Source: Agriotes lineatus (Eukaryota > Arthropoda > Insecta > Coleoptera > Elateridae). Taken from it: a stretch of DNA of 64,000 nt. The DNA is taken from NCBI GenBank assembly GCA_940337035.1, contig CALNHX010003003.1, positions 97,597 through 161,596 on the forward strand. Direction: 5' to 3'. The first letter of the stretch is position 1; each line of letters opens with the position of its first letter. Both the position numbers and the translations under genes were made by a program. The notes under the pieces are model-generated. The model was not told where the DNA came from. It did not search any database and saw nothing but the letters and a program-made list of their open reading frames with translations. Below, one piece after another: positions 1-11,037 of the stretch.

Positions 1-1104
1 ATCGACATACTCACCTCCAGCAACGTTGCCGTTCTGTTGCACCTTTTGCCGAAGGAATAAAAGTAGCGCGTCGTTTTGTTTTCGGATTTTGGCACGGCGA
101 ACGTGATAACGTATCTAAACATCGCGCGGATGGCATTCTGCGTGTGTTAATAAATTCTTGTGGGTACCTAACATAGCTATATTACTACAAATAGCTTAAT
201 AAAATCAGTTGCCCTGTAGTTACTGAAATCTTGCAATATAATATTTGAGTTAAGAATTAATGATTTACAATTCTTAGAAAAAACAACCAACAAAACTGCC
301 ACAATCATTTTTTAAAACTGAAGTGTCATATTTCGAAAATCTATTATATTAGCCAACTTCGTCTGGGCACGGCATGCGATCAATGGTGTTGATTATCTTT
401 TAGTGAAAAATATGGATACCAGAACAAGCTGCATAATACGAAGACTGAAAAATTAACGGTAACGGCGTACGCTCACAGAATTAACAACGCTGAATTTTGG
501 TAATCGAAGCATGGGCTACTATACAGGGGCCGGCAACAAAGATATTTCTAAAACTACGAGAGTGACATAAAGTTCATATATATAGGTACTGTCAGATGCT
601 GAATTCGCTCACTTGCCAAAATGGAATACTCAGACCTAAAGTCGTCCCATTGCCGAATTAATTTGCTCAGTTACAGTATTGAACAAACTCATTTCGGCAT
701 TTAAACAAATTGGGCATCTGAGTCAAATATATAAAAATTCTACGAGGTATTAAGGCGGTGACGTCACATGATTATAAATGGTAGGTCAAAAAGAGTGGTG
801 ACCTAAACTTACTTTTTTTAAATAGAAGGCTCGATATTTAGGTAGCTTACAAGGAGTTTTCCATTGAAATGCTAATAATTTTAATATAAATTTGTATGGA
901 TCTACCGGCAACGGTTCTGGAGATATTAACGATTTTATACAAAAAAAATGCTTAACTTTAGGCGGCTGTTGGAAGTAACAGGAAACAATTCAATGAAAGA
1001 GAACGTTATCAAAATATGGGGTAAAAGTTTCTTCACGTTTCTAATAATACTGAAACAATAAAAGGAAACATTTGCTAATGCGAATTACATCAACTTGCAA
1101 ATAA

Positions 1105-1195
1105 CATTACCGGTGATGGGATTCGAACTACATCACCTGCAAATGCGATTTCAGTTCCACGCGTTTCTTCCACTGATCCGTGAAGGATCTCTCGG
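1105..1195 (-). repeat. tRNA-like (SINE head) sequence, left arm
   Basis: On the minus strand this reads like the D-arm, anticodon arm and T-arm of a tRNA: a box-A-like GATCAGTGGAAG and a box-B GTTCGAATCCC framed by a GATG/CATC stem. There is no matching acceptor stem, so it is not a working tRNA gene. It is probably the head of a tRNA-derived SINE or a tRNA pseudogene. Its mirror copy is at 9585-9660. Confidence 0.45.
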
Positions 1196-1951
1196 ATCTG
1201 TGCAGTGCATGGCTGTATTAAACAGAACACACTTTTTGATGTCCCTTTTTACTCTTAGAACATTTATCTTGTATCTCTTGGGTTCCATTTTCGTCAAGTG
1301 TAAAGCCTGAGCTATGTGCAAATTACTGATTTTATCTGAGTCTAAGTTAAAGCAAAATAAGCAACAATTTATTTAGTGCCCACTCTGTACCTATATGTTG
1401 TGTCTAAATATGCCTTTTTTCTTCAAGTGCAAAAACCTGAGATGTGCAAATTATTACTTGAGTTAAAGCAAAAATAGAAAGAATTTAATTTTTCTTATTT
1501 GCTCACCCTGTATATATTTCTCCGAAATTTTCTCGGTTTCATGCCAGGTAGACATATAATATGCATGCAAAGTATCGTTTTCCTCCAAAAAATAGTTTTA
1601 GAGTTATACCGGCAAAAGACGGAATTGAAAAAAGCGTTTCTTTGATATCTAGGGACCCTGGAAGTGAAGATCTGAAGAAATCTCAGAGAGTAATTTTTTA
1701 TCGATTACAATACGTTCTTCGTCTTTTAGGCGAGGGAAGTAAAAAACGAGGCAAGTAAAAGTAAAAATTAAGATGCTTTAATTCAAGGGACAACAAAAAC
1801 CACTGAACAGAACAAAGAACCAGAATCCCGTAATGTAGATACAAGAAATAATGAACACGAAAAAACGAAAAATTCTGAATAAATTGATTCTACGAGTATT
1901 ATCAAATGAAATCAGATTTTGAAAAAAACAAACGAACACATCAAAATTATA

Positions 1952-3517
1952 CAGTGGCCGTCAAAAAGTCGGCATCATATGAGAAAGTTTTTTATTTTTT
2001 ATTTTTGAAAAGAACGTTTTACGACAATAATTTGTGCTTGTCCAAAAACCTATTTAGCCCCTATCATACATACCGAGTGATTTTAACTTATTTAGAAAAT
2101 GGGGTATTTCGAAATTGTCAAAATCTAAAAAGTGCTATTTTTCGGAAATTAAGTAAGTTTTCAATGAGATTTCTTTAGAGTGTTAGTTCTAGCTAACTGA
2201 ACAATCTCAAGTCTAGAAAACACACATTTTTCTTTAACTTTAGCTAAACTTTAATTTTTCAATTTTTTAAATATTTTTCAAAATTTCACATACCAACAGC
2301 TTGTGGCCGGCTGGTGCTTGCATGGCGCCAGCAGTGTAGTGGGTTTAAGCCCCACACCCGGGCATTGATAACCTCGTACGCTCTCCGGCCATCATACGAA
2401 CACCTTTGATGGTCGTGACCCCTGCGAGGGCATTCTTCCTTAACTCAAGGGGTTACGCTAGCCACCTACCCCGGCCGCGGATTAAGATGGCTTATAAAAC
2501 CGCACTCAAGTGTGTGAAAGTAACAGGCTCTCAGCCTATATTAAGTGGAAGAAGAAGAAGACATACCAAAACTTAATTTTAAAATTGACATTTTTTATGT
2601 GAAGACTAACGATTTAGGCTATATTTGTAAAAAATAATATAAAATGTTAATTACTCCTTTAGATTTTTTATTATTTACCGAAAAGTGATACGTTCGCATA
2701 ATTTTTAAGTTTTTGATGCAATGTGCTTTTTAGGGGAAGTATTTTTAAATGATAATTAATATCTATTTAAATGGCTTCTTCGATAAAAACTCTAATCTAA
2801 CCCTTTTAATGAATCCTGTAAATATTCCTTTACAGTTGTCTAAATGAGAAAATTTTTCTTTATACACTTTACATGTTCTAAAAATGCTTCTCATTCAGAC
2901 AACTGTAAAAGACCGTTTACAGGATTTTTGGATTTTTATAACAGTAATTCGCTAACAAGGTTCGATTTTTTAGAAGCCATTTAAATAGATATTAATAATC
3001 ATTCAAAAATATTTCTCCTAAAAAGCACATTGGATCAAAAATGTAAAAATTATGCGAACATATCAGTTTTCGGTAAATAATACAAAATCTAAATGAGCAA
3101 TTAACATTTTATATTATTTTTACAATGATAAATCTTGAAAGTCGTTACATAAAAAATTTTAATTTCAATGTTAAGTCATGGTATGCTAAACTGAAAAATA
3201 TTTAAAAAATTGAAAAAGCTAAAGCTAAAGTTAAAGAAAAATATGTGTTTTCTGGACTTGAGATTGTTCAGTTAATCAAAACTAACACACTCTAAAACCA
3301 TCCCATTGCAATATTACTTAATTTCCGAAAAATAGCACTTTTTAGATTTTGACAATTTCGAAAAACGGAATTTTCTAACTAGGTAAACGTCGCTCGGTAT
3401 ATATGATAGGGGCTAAATAGGTTTTTAGACAAGCACAAATTATTGACGTGTAAAGTTTTTTTGAAAAATCTAAAATAATTTTTTTCTCATATGATGCCGA
3501 CCCTTTGGGGGTCACTG
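1952..3517. mobile_element. Tc1-like foldback element, left arm
   Basis: The ends are inverted: CAGTGGCCGTCAAAAAGTCG on the left against CTTTGGGGGTCACTG on the right, flanked by TA at 1950-1951 and 3518-3519. CAGT-type ends plus TA duplication are typical of Tc1/mariner-type elements. The whole body is self-complementary about a centre near 2860, where one side reads TTACAGTTGTCTAAATGAGA and the other its complement. No transposase is encoded, so it is non-autonomous. One half carries a 264-bp SINE that the other half lacks. The small open frames here are by-products of low stop density. Confidence 0.8.
2297..2560 (+). mobile_element. SINE, left arm (264 bp)
   Basis: Flanked by a perfect 9-bp direct repeat ACATACCAA (2288-2296 and 2561-2569). 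It is GC-richer than its surroundings, has a box-B-like GGTTTAAGCCCC near its 5' end and ends in a (GAA)n tail, as expected of a tRNA-related SINE inserted by target-primed reverse transcription. The opposite half of the host foldback keeps the uninterrupted target. The family was not recognised. Confidence 0.75.
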
Positions 3518-4487
3518 TATACCCAATACCTTCTTCCATAGGTATTAAAACTATACAAAGTGCTCGTAATTTGCAAATTTAATGATTTTGCCTTAGTAAA
3601 TGAAGCACTCTATGTATCTCTGTATTTCTTAAAAACTCTTTCAATAAACTTTTGCCTAATAGCTTATTTAGCACCCTCAACTAGTTTTCAGATTTAATTT
3701 ATTCCAGCATTTCTCGGGTTTTTGTGTCAGCAATGGCTGGATTTTTATTTTCTAAACCTAGTTTGTGATTCCTTTAAATAAAGCATTTTCTCACTGTTTT
3801 CTTATACTCACACTCGCATAGTTGGAAAACAGTTGAATTCAGAGTTATCCAGTAAGATATCAAAATAAATCTCTTTAAAGGGGCATTTCAAAAATACTAA
3901 AATGTGTAGTGCGTTTCCTTTAAAAACCTTTGAAATCATTAAATTTGAGGACACCTTGTATAGTATGAATGCCGAGAATCACCATTTTACACTCGAAAGG
4001 CAATTCACAACAAAACGTAATGTTTTATTTTTTATTTCAGTATCTACAGCAGCTGCCTGAAGTTTAGCATTTTGTGCATAAAATCGGTAACATCTCCAAA
4101 ACAGTTCATGTTAGACCAATACAAATTTATATTAAAACTATTGGTATTTCAATGCAAAGCTTTTAAGCTTCCTAAATACATAGTAATAACTTTGGTTCGC
4201 CACACTTTTTGAGCCACCCTGTATAATCAGAAATATTTTAGTAATATGCAACACGTTCCTACCTTCAACTTTTATATAAGCTATTTTAATGTAAATCTCC
4301 TAGTTTTAGAGATATTTCCCACCCCGCATCGTTGACGGATCCAGTATTAAATGTCCAGTGGCAGGCGGTTGTATTGTATTTACTTAAATCCATTACTAGC
4401 GATAAGCCCCGTGCGCGTTTGCCAAGTCTCTGAGGCGTAACAGTATGTTTCATAGATAGAGGCGAGTACTACTGGCGCACCTTGTTA

Positions 4488-5411
4488 CGAGGATGTATCA
4501 AAATTTAAGTTGCACACCCCCATAAAAAACGTACTGTAAGGGTATAAAAAATGAATAGTATATTTTCTGAAATACACATCCTTATACTATTTTTCTACAT
4601 AGTCACCTAATTTTTCTATAAATGTTTCTGAACGTGACACTAATTTTTGAATACCAAGATAATAGAATTCTCCTCCAATTTTGCCGAGCCATTTTTCTAC
4701 GTATTCTTTGACCTCGTTGTCGTTCGCGAAATGCTTTTCTCAGAGCTCCTTCTTCATTCGAGGGAACAAGTGGTAATCGCAGGGTGCTAAATCCGGGCTA
4801 TAAGGTGGGTGTTGCCACACTTCCCACTTAAATTTCTGAAGAAGCTCCTGCATAATAGCGGCCTTGTGGGGAGTTGCGTTGTCATGCAAAAATATGACTC
4901 CTGCACTCAGATTTCCAGGTCTGCGCTCCTTAATAGCCTTTCTTAAGTTTTTTAATGTCTGGCAGTACGTTTCACCCTGCGCTCTATTTGAATCCATTCT
5001 TCAATGCGCGAAATGTGATCGGGAGTCGTGGAAGTCGATTTTCTGCCTCTGCCTTCTTAAACTGTCAGATCAGTACACCCTTCTTCGAACTGTTTACACC
5101 ACTTCCTGATTGCCTCTCGATTCATTGCATTATTTCCATAGACGGCTGACACTTCACGATGGATTTCAGTTGGATTTAAGTTCTTAGCCCACAAAAATTG
5201 CACGGTTTCGCGAACATCTAATTTGGAGTACGAATCAAGCTGCCGCGCCATTGTGAATGACAGTTACGTTCAAGTTACGAATTGTAAGTGTTTGAAACTT
5301 TGATAATAGGTAGAAGACAAAGCATGCCAGAGCACCTTTAAGTCGGCATGTTGCTTCTATAAAACTACGGTAGGTAGCGCTGAGTGCAACTTAAATTTTG
5401 ATACACCCTCG
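4488..5411 (-). mobile_element. mariner element, internally deleted (924 bp)
   Basis: TIRs of about 28 bp (CGAGGATGTATCAAAATTTA and its near-complement) are flanked by TA at 4486-4487 and 5412-5413. The right palindrome arm has the empty site (CTAACAAGG near 5833), so the boundaries are exact. A full mariner is about 1.3 kb. This copy has lost the middle of the transposase and cannot move by itself. Confidence 0.93.
4587..5251 (-). pseudogene. mariner transposase, broken
   Basis: Cut-and-paste DDE/D transposase of the mariner family, normally a nuclear protein of about 345 residues that binds the TIRs and cuts at TA. The start MARQLDSYSK opens the N-terminal helix-turn-helix region (64 codons) before a stop. 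The reading then resumes at about 4997 with the catalytic C-terminal half: FLHDNATPHK holds the second Asp and SPDLAPCDYHLF the third, exactly 34 residues apart (D34D signature). After KKEL a TGA at 4740 interrupts the frame, and the typical tail (KWLGKIGGEF, SRSETFIEKL) continues to TAG at 4587-4589. The region with the first catalytic Asp is deleted. This is a clear pseudogene. Confidence 0.93.
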
Positions 5412-6802
5412 TAGGTGTATATGTGTATTACATGGTCGCGCCATCTAGAATAACCTCTACCAACTGAAGTGTATAACTGAATATGTGTACTGTCAAACTC
5501 ACCTCCACCAAAAAATCTGTTAAATCGATGCTTGTTGCACCATCTGTTGAATGGAACACTTATACATGGGGATACCTAGTCGCCTCCGATTTTTCGTACT
5601 GGCCTCCAAAAATGAGGCCAAGAACTGGCCTCATTTTTGGAGGCCAGTACGAAAAATCGGAGGCGACTAGGTATCCCCATGTATAAGTGTTCCATTCAAC
5701 AGATGGTGCAACAAGCATCGATTTAACAGATTTTTTGGTGGAGGTGAGTTTGACAGTACACATATTCAGTTATACACTTCAGTTGGTAGAGGTTATTCTA
5801 GATGGCGCGACCATGTAATACACATATACACCTAACAAGGTGCGCCAGTAGTACTCGCCTCTATCTATGAAACATACTGTTACGCCTCAGAGACTTGGCA
5901 AACGCGCACGGGGCTTATCGCTAGTAATGGATTTAAGTAAATACAATACAACCGCCTGCCACTGGACATTTAATACTGGATCCGTCAACGATGCGGGGTG
6001 GGAAATATCTCTAAAACTAGGAGATTTACATTAAAATAGCTTATATAAAAGTTGAAGGTAGGAACGTGTTGCATATTACTAAAATATTTCTGATTATACA
6101 GGGTGGCTCAAAAAGTGTGGCGAACCAAAGTTATTACTATGTATTTAGGAAGCTTAAAAGCTTTGCATTGAAATACCAATAGTTTTAATATAAATTTGTA
6201 TTGGTCTAACATGAACTGTTTTGGAGATGTTACCGATTTTATGCACAAAATGCTAAACTTCAGGCAGCTGCTGTAGATACTGAAATAAAAAATAAAACAT
6301 TACGTTTTGTTGTGAATTGCCTTTCGAGTGTAAAATGGTGATTCTCGGCATTCATACTATACAAGGTGTCCTCAAATTTAATGATTTCAAAGGTTTTTAA
6401 AGGAAACGCACTACACATTTTAGTATTTTTGAAATGCCCCTTTAAAGAGATTTATTTTGATATCTTACTGGATAACTCTGAATTCAACTGTTTTCCAACT
6501 ATGCGAGTGTGAGTATAAGAAAACAGTGAGAAAATGCTTTATTTAAAGGAATCACAAACTAGGTTTAGAAAATAAAAATCCAGCCATTGCTGACACAAAA
6601 ACCCGAGAAATGCTGGAATAAATTAAATCTGAAAACTAGTTGAGGGTGCTAAATAAGCTATTAGGCAAAAGTTTATTGAAAGAGTTTTTAAGAAATACAG
6701 AGATACATAGAGTGCTTCATTTACTAAGGCAAAATCATTAAATTTGCAAATTACGAGCACTTTGTATAGTTTTAATACCCATGGAAGAAGGTATTGGGTA
6801 TA

Positions 6803-8373
6803 CAGTGGCCCCCAAAAGGTCGGCATCATATGAGAAAAAAAATATTTTAGATTTTTCAAAAAAACTTTACACGTCAATAATTTGTGCTTGTCTAAAAACC
6901 TATTTAGCCCCTATCATATATACCGAGTGACGTTTACTTATTTAGAAAATTCCGTTTTTCGAAATTGTCAAAATCTAAAAAGTGCTATTTTTCGGAAATT
7001 AAGTAATATTGCAATGAGATTGTTTTAGAGTGTGTTAGTTTTGATTAACTGAACAATCTCAAGTCCAGAAAACACATATTTTTCTTTAACTTTAGCTTTA
7101 GCGTTTTCAATTTTTTAAATATTTTTCAGTTTCGCATACCATGACTTAATATTGAAATTCAAATTTTTTATGTAACGACTTTCAAGATTTATAATTGTAA
7201 AAAATAATATAAAATGTTAATTGTTTGTTTAGATTTTGTATTATTTACCGAAAACTGATATGTTCGCATAATTTTTACGTTTTTGATCCAATGTGCTTTT
7301 TAGGAGACATATTTTTGTATGATTTTTAATATCTATTTAAATGGCTTCTAAAAACTCGAACCTTGTTAGCGAATTACTGTTATAAAAATCCAAAAATCCT
7401 GTAAACGGTCTTTTACAGTTGTCTGAATGAGAAGCATTTTTAGAACATGTAAAGTGTATAAAGAAAAATCTTCTCATTTAGACAACTGTAAAGGAATATT
7501 TACAGGATTCATTAAAAGGGTTAGATTAGAGTTTTTATCGAAGAAGCCATTTAAATAGATATTAATTATCATTTAAAAATACTTCTCCTAAAAAGCGCAT
7601 TGCATCAAAAACTTAAAAATTATGCGAACATATCACTTTTCGGTAAATAATAAAAAATCTAAAGGAGTAATTAACATTTTATATTATTTTTTACAAATAT
7701 AGCCTACATCGTTAGTCTTCACATAAAAAATTTCAATTTTAAAATTAAGTTTTGGTATGTCTTCTTCTTCTTCCTCTTAATATAGGCTGAGAGCCTGTTA
7801 CTTTCACACACTTGAGTGCGGTTTTATAAGCCATCTTAATCCGCGGCCGGGGTAGGTGGCTAGCCTAACCCCTTGAATTAAGGAAGAATGCCCTCGCAGG
7901 GGTCACGACCATCAAAGGTGTTCGTATGATGGCCGGAGAGCGTACGAGGTTATCAATGCCCGGGTGTGGGGCTTAAACCCACTACACTGCTGGCGCCATG
8001 CAAGCACCAGCCGGCCACAAGCTGTTGGTATGTGAAATTTTGAAAAATATTTAAAAAATTTAAAAATTAAAGTTTAGCTACAGTTAAAGAAAAATGTGTG
8101 TTTTCTGGACTTGAGATTGTACGGTTAGCTAAAACTAACACTCTAAAGAAATCTCATTGAAAACTTACTTAGGTAATTTCCGAAAAATAGCACTTTTTAG
8201 ATTTTGACAATTTCGAAATACTCCATTTTCTAAATAAGTTAAAATCACTCGGTATGTATGATAGGGGCTAAATAGGTTTTTGGACATGCACAAATTATTA
8301 TCGTAAAACGTTCTTTTCAAAAATAAAAAATAAAAAACTTTCCCATATGATGCCGACTTTTTGACGGCCACTG
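6803..8373. mobile_element. Tc1-like foldback element, right arm
   Basis: Mirror copy of the left-arm foldback, with the same CAGTGGCC-type ends and flanking TA dinucleotides at 6801-6802 and 8374-8375. The inner axis is near 7460. It contains the same SINE at the same place, so the SINE arrived before the outer palindrome formed. Confidence 0.8.
7761..8024 (-). mobile_element. SINE, right arm (264 bp)
   Basis: Mirror copy of the left-arm SINE in the opposite orientation, with the same 9-bp flanking repeat (TTGGTATGT at 7752-7760 and 8025-8033) and a (TTC)n complement of the tail. It is the same insertion event duplicated with the outer palindrome, not a second insertion. Confidence 0.75.
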
Positions 8374-8958
8374 TATAATTTTGATGTCTTCGTTTGTTTT
8401 TTTCAAAATCTGATTTCATTTGATAATACTCGTAGAATCAATTTATTCAGAATTTTTCGTTTTTTCGTGTTCATTATTTCTTGTATCCACATTACGGGAT
8501 TTGTATTGTCTAAATCTGGTTCTTTGTTCTGTTCGGTGGTTTTTGTTATCCCTTGAATTAAAGCATCTTAATTTTTAGTTTTTACTTGCCTCGTCTAAAA
8601 GACGAAGAGCGTATTGTAATCGATAAAAAATTACCCTCTGAGATTTCTTCAGATCTTCACTTCGAGGGTCCCTAGATATCAAAGAAACGCTTTTTTCAAT
8701 TCCGTCTTTTGCCGGTATAACTCTAAAACTATTTTTTAGAGGAAGACGATACTTTGCATGCATATTATATGTCTACCTGGCATGAAACCGAGAAAATTTC
8801 GGAGAAATATATACAGGGTGAGCAAATAAGAAAAATTAAATTCTTTCTAATTTTGCTTTAACTCAAGACTTATTACTTAAATGAAAGTAATAATTTGCAC
8901 ATATCTCAGGTTTTCGCACTTGAAGAAAAAAGGCATATTTAGATACAACATATAGGTA

Positions 8959-9378
8959 TAGTATTCCAACCAAAAAATGGGTAGCTATTTAAAATCCAGT
9001 ACACCATGAAAAGTGTAAGTCATGTCTAAATTGGTTTCATACAATCAGTAAATAATATTCTAATGTCAATCAGCTTTCAAGCAATGACAGTTCATCTGCA
9101 AACTGTACATGAGACTGTTTTGTTAAGACATTGTAACATTGTGCATGATTTAAGTAGGTACTAGTTGAGTTTTTAAAACCGTATAGTGCATAGAAAATAT
9201 TGAAAAACGTATATGTATTCCAAACTTTCCAATGCATTTGTCAAATATGAAGGTTATTATCGAAGTGTCACTGAATGACAATCAAACAGTAATTTTATGA
9301 ATTAAATTACGAAGTGACTTCTTGTTCTCAATGCTGGCCTGATTTTAAATAGCTTTCCAATTTCTGGTTGGAATACTA
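8959..9378. mobile_element. MITE, 420 bp, right arm only
   Basis: TIRs of about 38 bp begin TAGTATTCCAACCA on both ends, with TA at 8957-8958 and 9379-9380. The left palindrome arm has the empty site near 1390 (rc GGTACAGAG). No coding capacity. TA duplication suggests mobilisation by a Tc1/mariner-type transposase, but the family is not identified. Confidence 0.88.
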
Positions 9379-9584
9379 TACAGAGTGGGCACTAAAAAAA
9401 TTGTTGCTTATTTTGCTTTAACTTAGACTCAGATAAAATCAGTAATTTGCACATAGCTCAGGCTTAACACTTGACGAAAATGAAACCCAAGAGATACAAG
9501 ATAAATGTTGTAAGAGTAAAAAGGGACAACAAAAAGTGTGTTCTGTTTAATACAGCCATGCACTGCACAGATCCGAGAGATCCT

Positions 9585-9660
9585 TCACGGATCAGTGGAA
9601 GAAACGCGTGGAACTGAAATCGCATTTGCAGGTGATGTAGTTCGAATCCCATCACCGGTA
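9585..9660 (+). repeat. tRNA-like (SINE head) sequence, right arm
   Basis: Mirror copy of the tRNA-like patch of the left arm, here on the plus strand. The box-A-like stretch is near 9589-9600 and box B GTTCGAATCCC is at 9640-9650, inside a GATG/CATC T-stem. The acceptor stem is not formed. Confidence 0.45.
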
Positions 9661-10763
9661 ATGTTATTTGCAAGTTGATGTAATTCGCATTAGCAAATGT
9701 TTCCTTTTATTGTTTCAGTATTATTAGAAACGTGAAGAAACTTTTACCCCGTATTTTGATAACGTTCTCTTTTATTGACGTGTTTCCTGTTACTTCCAAC
9801 AGCCGCCTAAAGTTAAGCATTTTTTTTTGCAAAAAATCGTTAATATCTCCAGAACCGTTGGCGGTAGATCCATACAAATTTATATTAAAATTATTAGCAT
9901 TTCAATGGAAAACTCCTTGTAAGCTACCTAAATATCGAGCCTTCTATTTAAAAAAAGTAAGTTTAGGTCACCACTCTTTTTGACCTACCATTTATAATCA
10001 TGTGATGTGCACCGCCTTCGTACCTCGTAGAATTTGTATATATTTGACTCAGATGCCCAATTTGTTTAAATGCCGAAATGGTCAATACTGTAACTGAGCA
10101 AATTAATTCGGCAATAGGACGACTTTAGGTGTGAGTATTCCATTTTGGCAAGTGAGCGAATTCAGCATCTGACAGTACCTATATATATGAACTTTATGTC
10201 ACTCTCGTAGTTTTAGAAATATCTTTGTTGCCGGCCCCTGTATAGTAGCCCATGCTTCGATTACCAAAATTCAGTGTTGTTAATTCTGTGAGCGTACGCC
10301 GTTACCGTTAATTTTTCAGTCTTCGAATTATGCAGCTTGTTCTGGTATCCATATTTTTCACTAAAAGATAATCAACATTATTGATCGCATGCCGTGCCCA
10401 GACGAAGTTGGCTAATATAATAGATTTTCGAAATATGACAATTCAGTTTTAAAAAATTATTGTGGCAGTTTTGTATGTTGTTTTTTCTAAGAATTGTAAC
10501 TCATTAATTCTTAACTCAAATATTATATTGCAAGATTTCAGTAACTACAGGGCAACTGATTTTATTAAGCTATTTATAGTAATATAGCTATGTTAGGTAC
10601 CCACAAGAATTTATTAACACACGCAGAATGCCATCCGCGTGATGTTTAGATAAGTTATCACGTTCGCCGTGCCAAAATCCGAAAACAAAACGACGCGCTA
10701 CTTTTATTCCCTCGGCAAAAGGTGCAACAGAACGGCAACGTTGCTGGAGGTGAGTATGTGGAT

Positions 10764-11010
10764 TGTGTAACACGGCGATATACAATGGGAGGCCACATTG
10801 TAGCAGTGTAGTCGGAGCTGTGTTGCTATTTTGTGTGTACCATTTTTTTGTATATCTCAAATATCAAAATTTCTTACCCCTCTCTTGATGCTTCTGTTAC
10901 GATAACCTTATTTAAGAGATTGACGAGGAATACACATGGAAAAACATGTTCCTTGACATGGAGGCGTGGGTGTCTGTCATATGTTCGGAGGCAAGTAAGA
11001 TAGCCGTGCA
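10764..11010. other. No gene seen; edge of palindrome
   Basis: Sequence past the last position comparable with the left arm. It may still belong to the palindrome. No coding or repeat signature is recognised before the TA microsatellite. Confidence 0.5.
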
Positions 11011-11011
11011 C

Positions 11012-11036
11012 ATATATATATATATATATATATATA
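11012..11036. repeat. (AT)n microsatellite
   Basis: Uninterrupted alternating AT of 25 bases, just upstream of a LINE reverse transcriptase fragment. Confidence 0.95.
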
Positions 11037-11037
11037 C

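Larger units (their letters stand above)
1..5620 (+). repeat. Left arm of giant palindrome
   Basis: This segment is the reverse complement of 5626-10763, with the axis on the 5-nt spacer 5621-5625. Matches can be followed from the axis (both sides read the same 67-codon stretch) out to base 1, where the first bases still pair with 10744-10763, so the true left end lies outside the window. By eye the arms differ at a few percent of positions. Contents from outside in: unclassified AT-rich sequence with a tRNA-like patch, a Tc1-like foldback with a SINE, more AT-rich sequence, a mariner copy found only here, and the axis. I see no host gene in it. Confidence 0.93.
5626..10763 (-). repeat. Right arm of giant palindrome
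   Basis: Mirror of the left arm. It is about 480 bases shorter than the left arm. That is explained by the 926 bases that mariner plus its target duplication add to the left arm, the 422 bases that a MITE adds to this arm, and about 20 bases of small indels. Beyond about 10763 the sequence cannot be compared because the left partner is outside the window. Several internal joints end in CCCTGTATA-like strings (near 6097 and 8815), suggesting the arm was itself assembled from older repeats. Confidence 0.93.

Noticed and set aside
1906..2178. 90-codon frame (and its mirror at 8165-8419) as a gene
   Set aside because: It lies across the end of the Tc1-like foldback and is an accidental frame in AT-rich repeat DNA.
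5483..5763. Paired 67-codon frames at the palindrome axis
   Set aside because: The two frames are the same sequence read from both arms across the axis; no domain and no start context.
1..10763. Palindrome as a sequencing or assembly artefact
   Set aside because: Arms differ by scattered substitutions and by two transposon insertions with proper target duplications and matching empty sites, which a read-through artefact would not produce.
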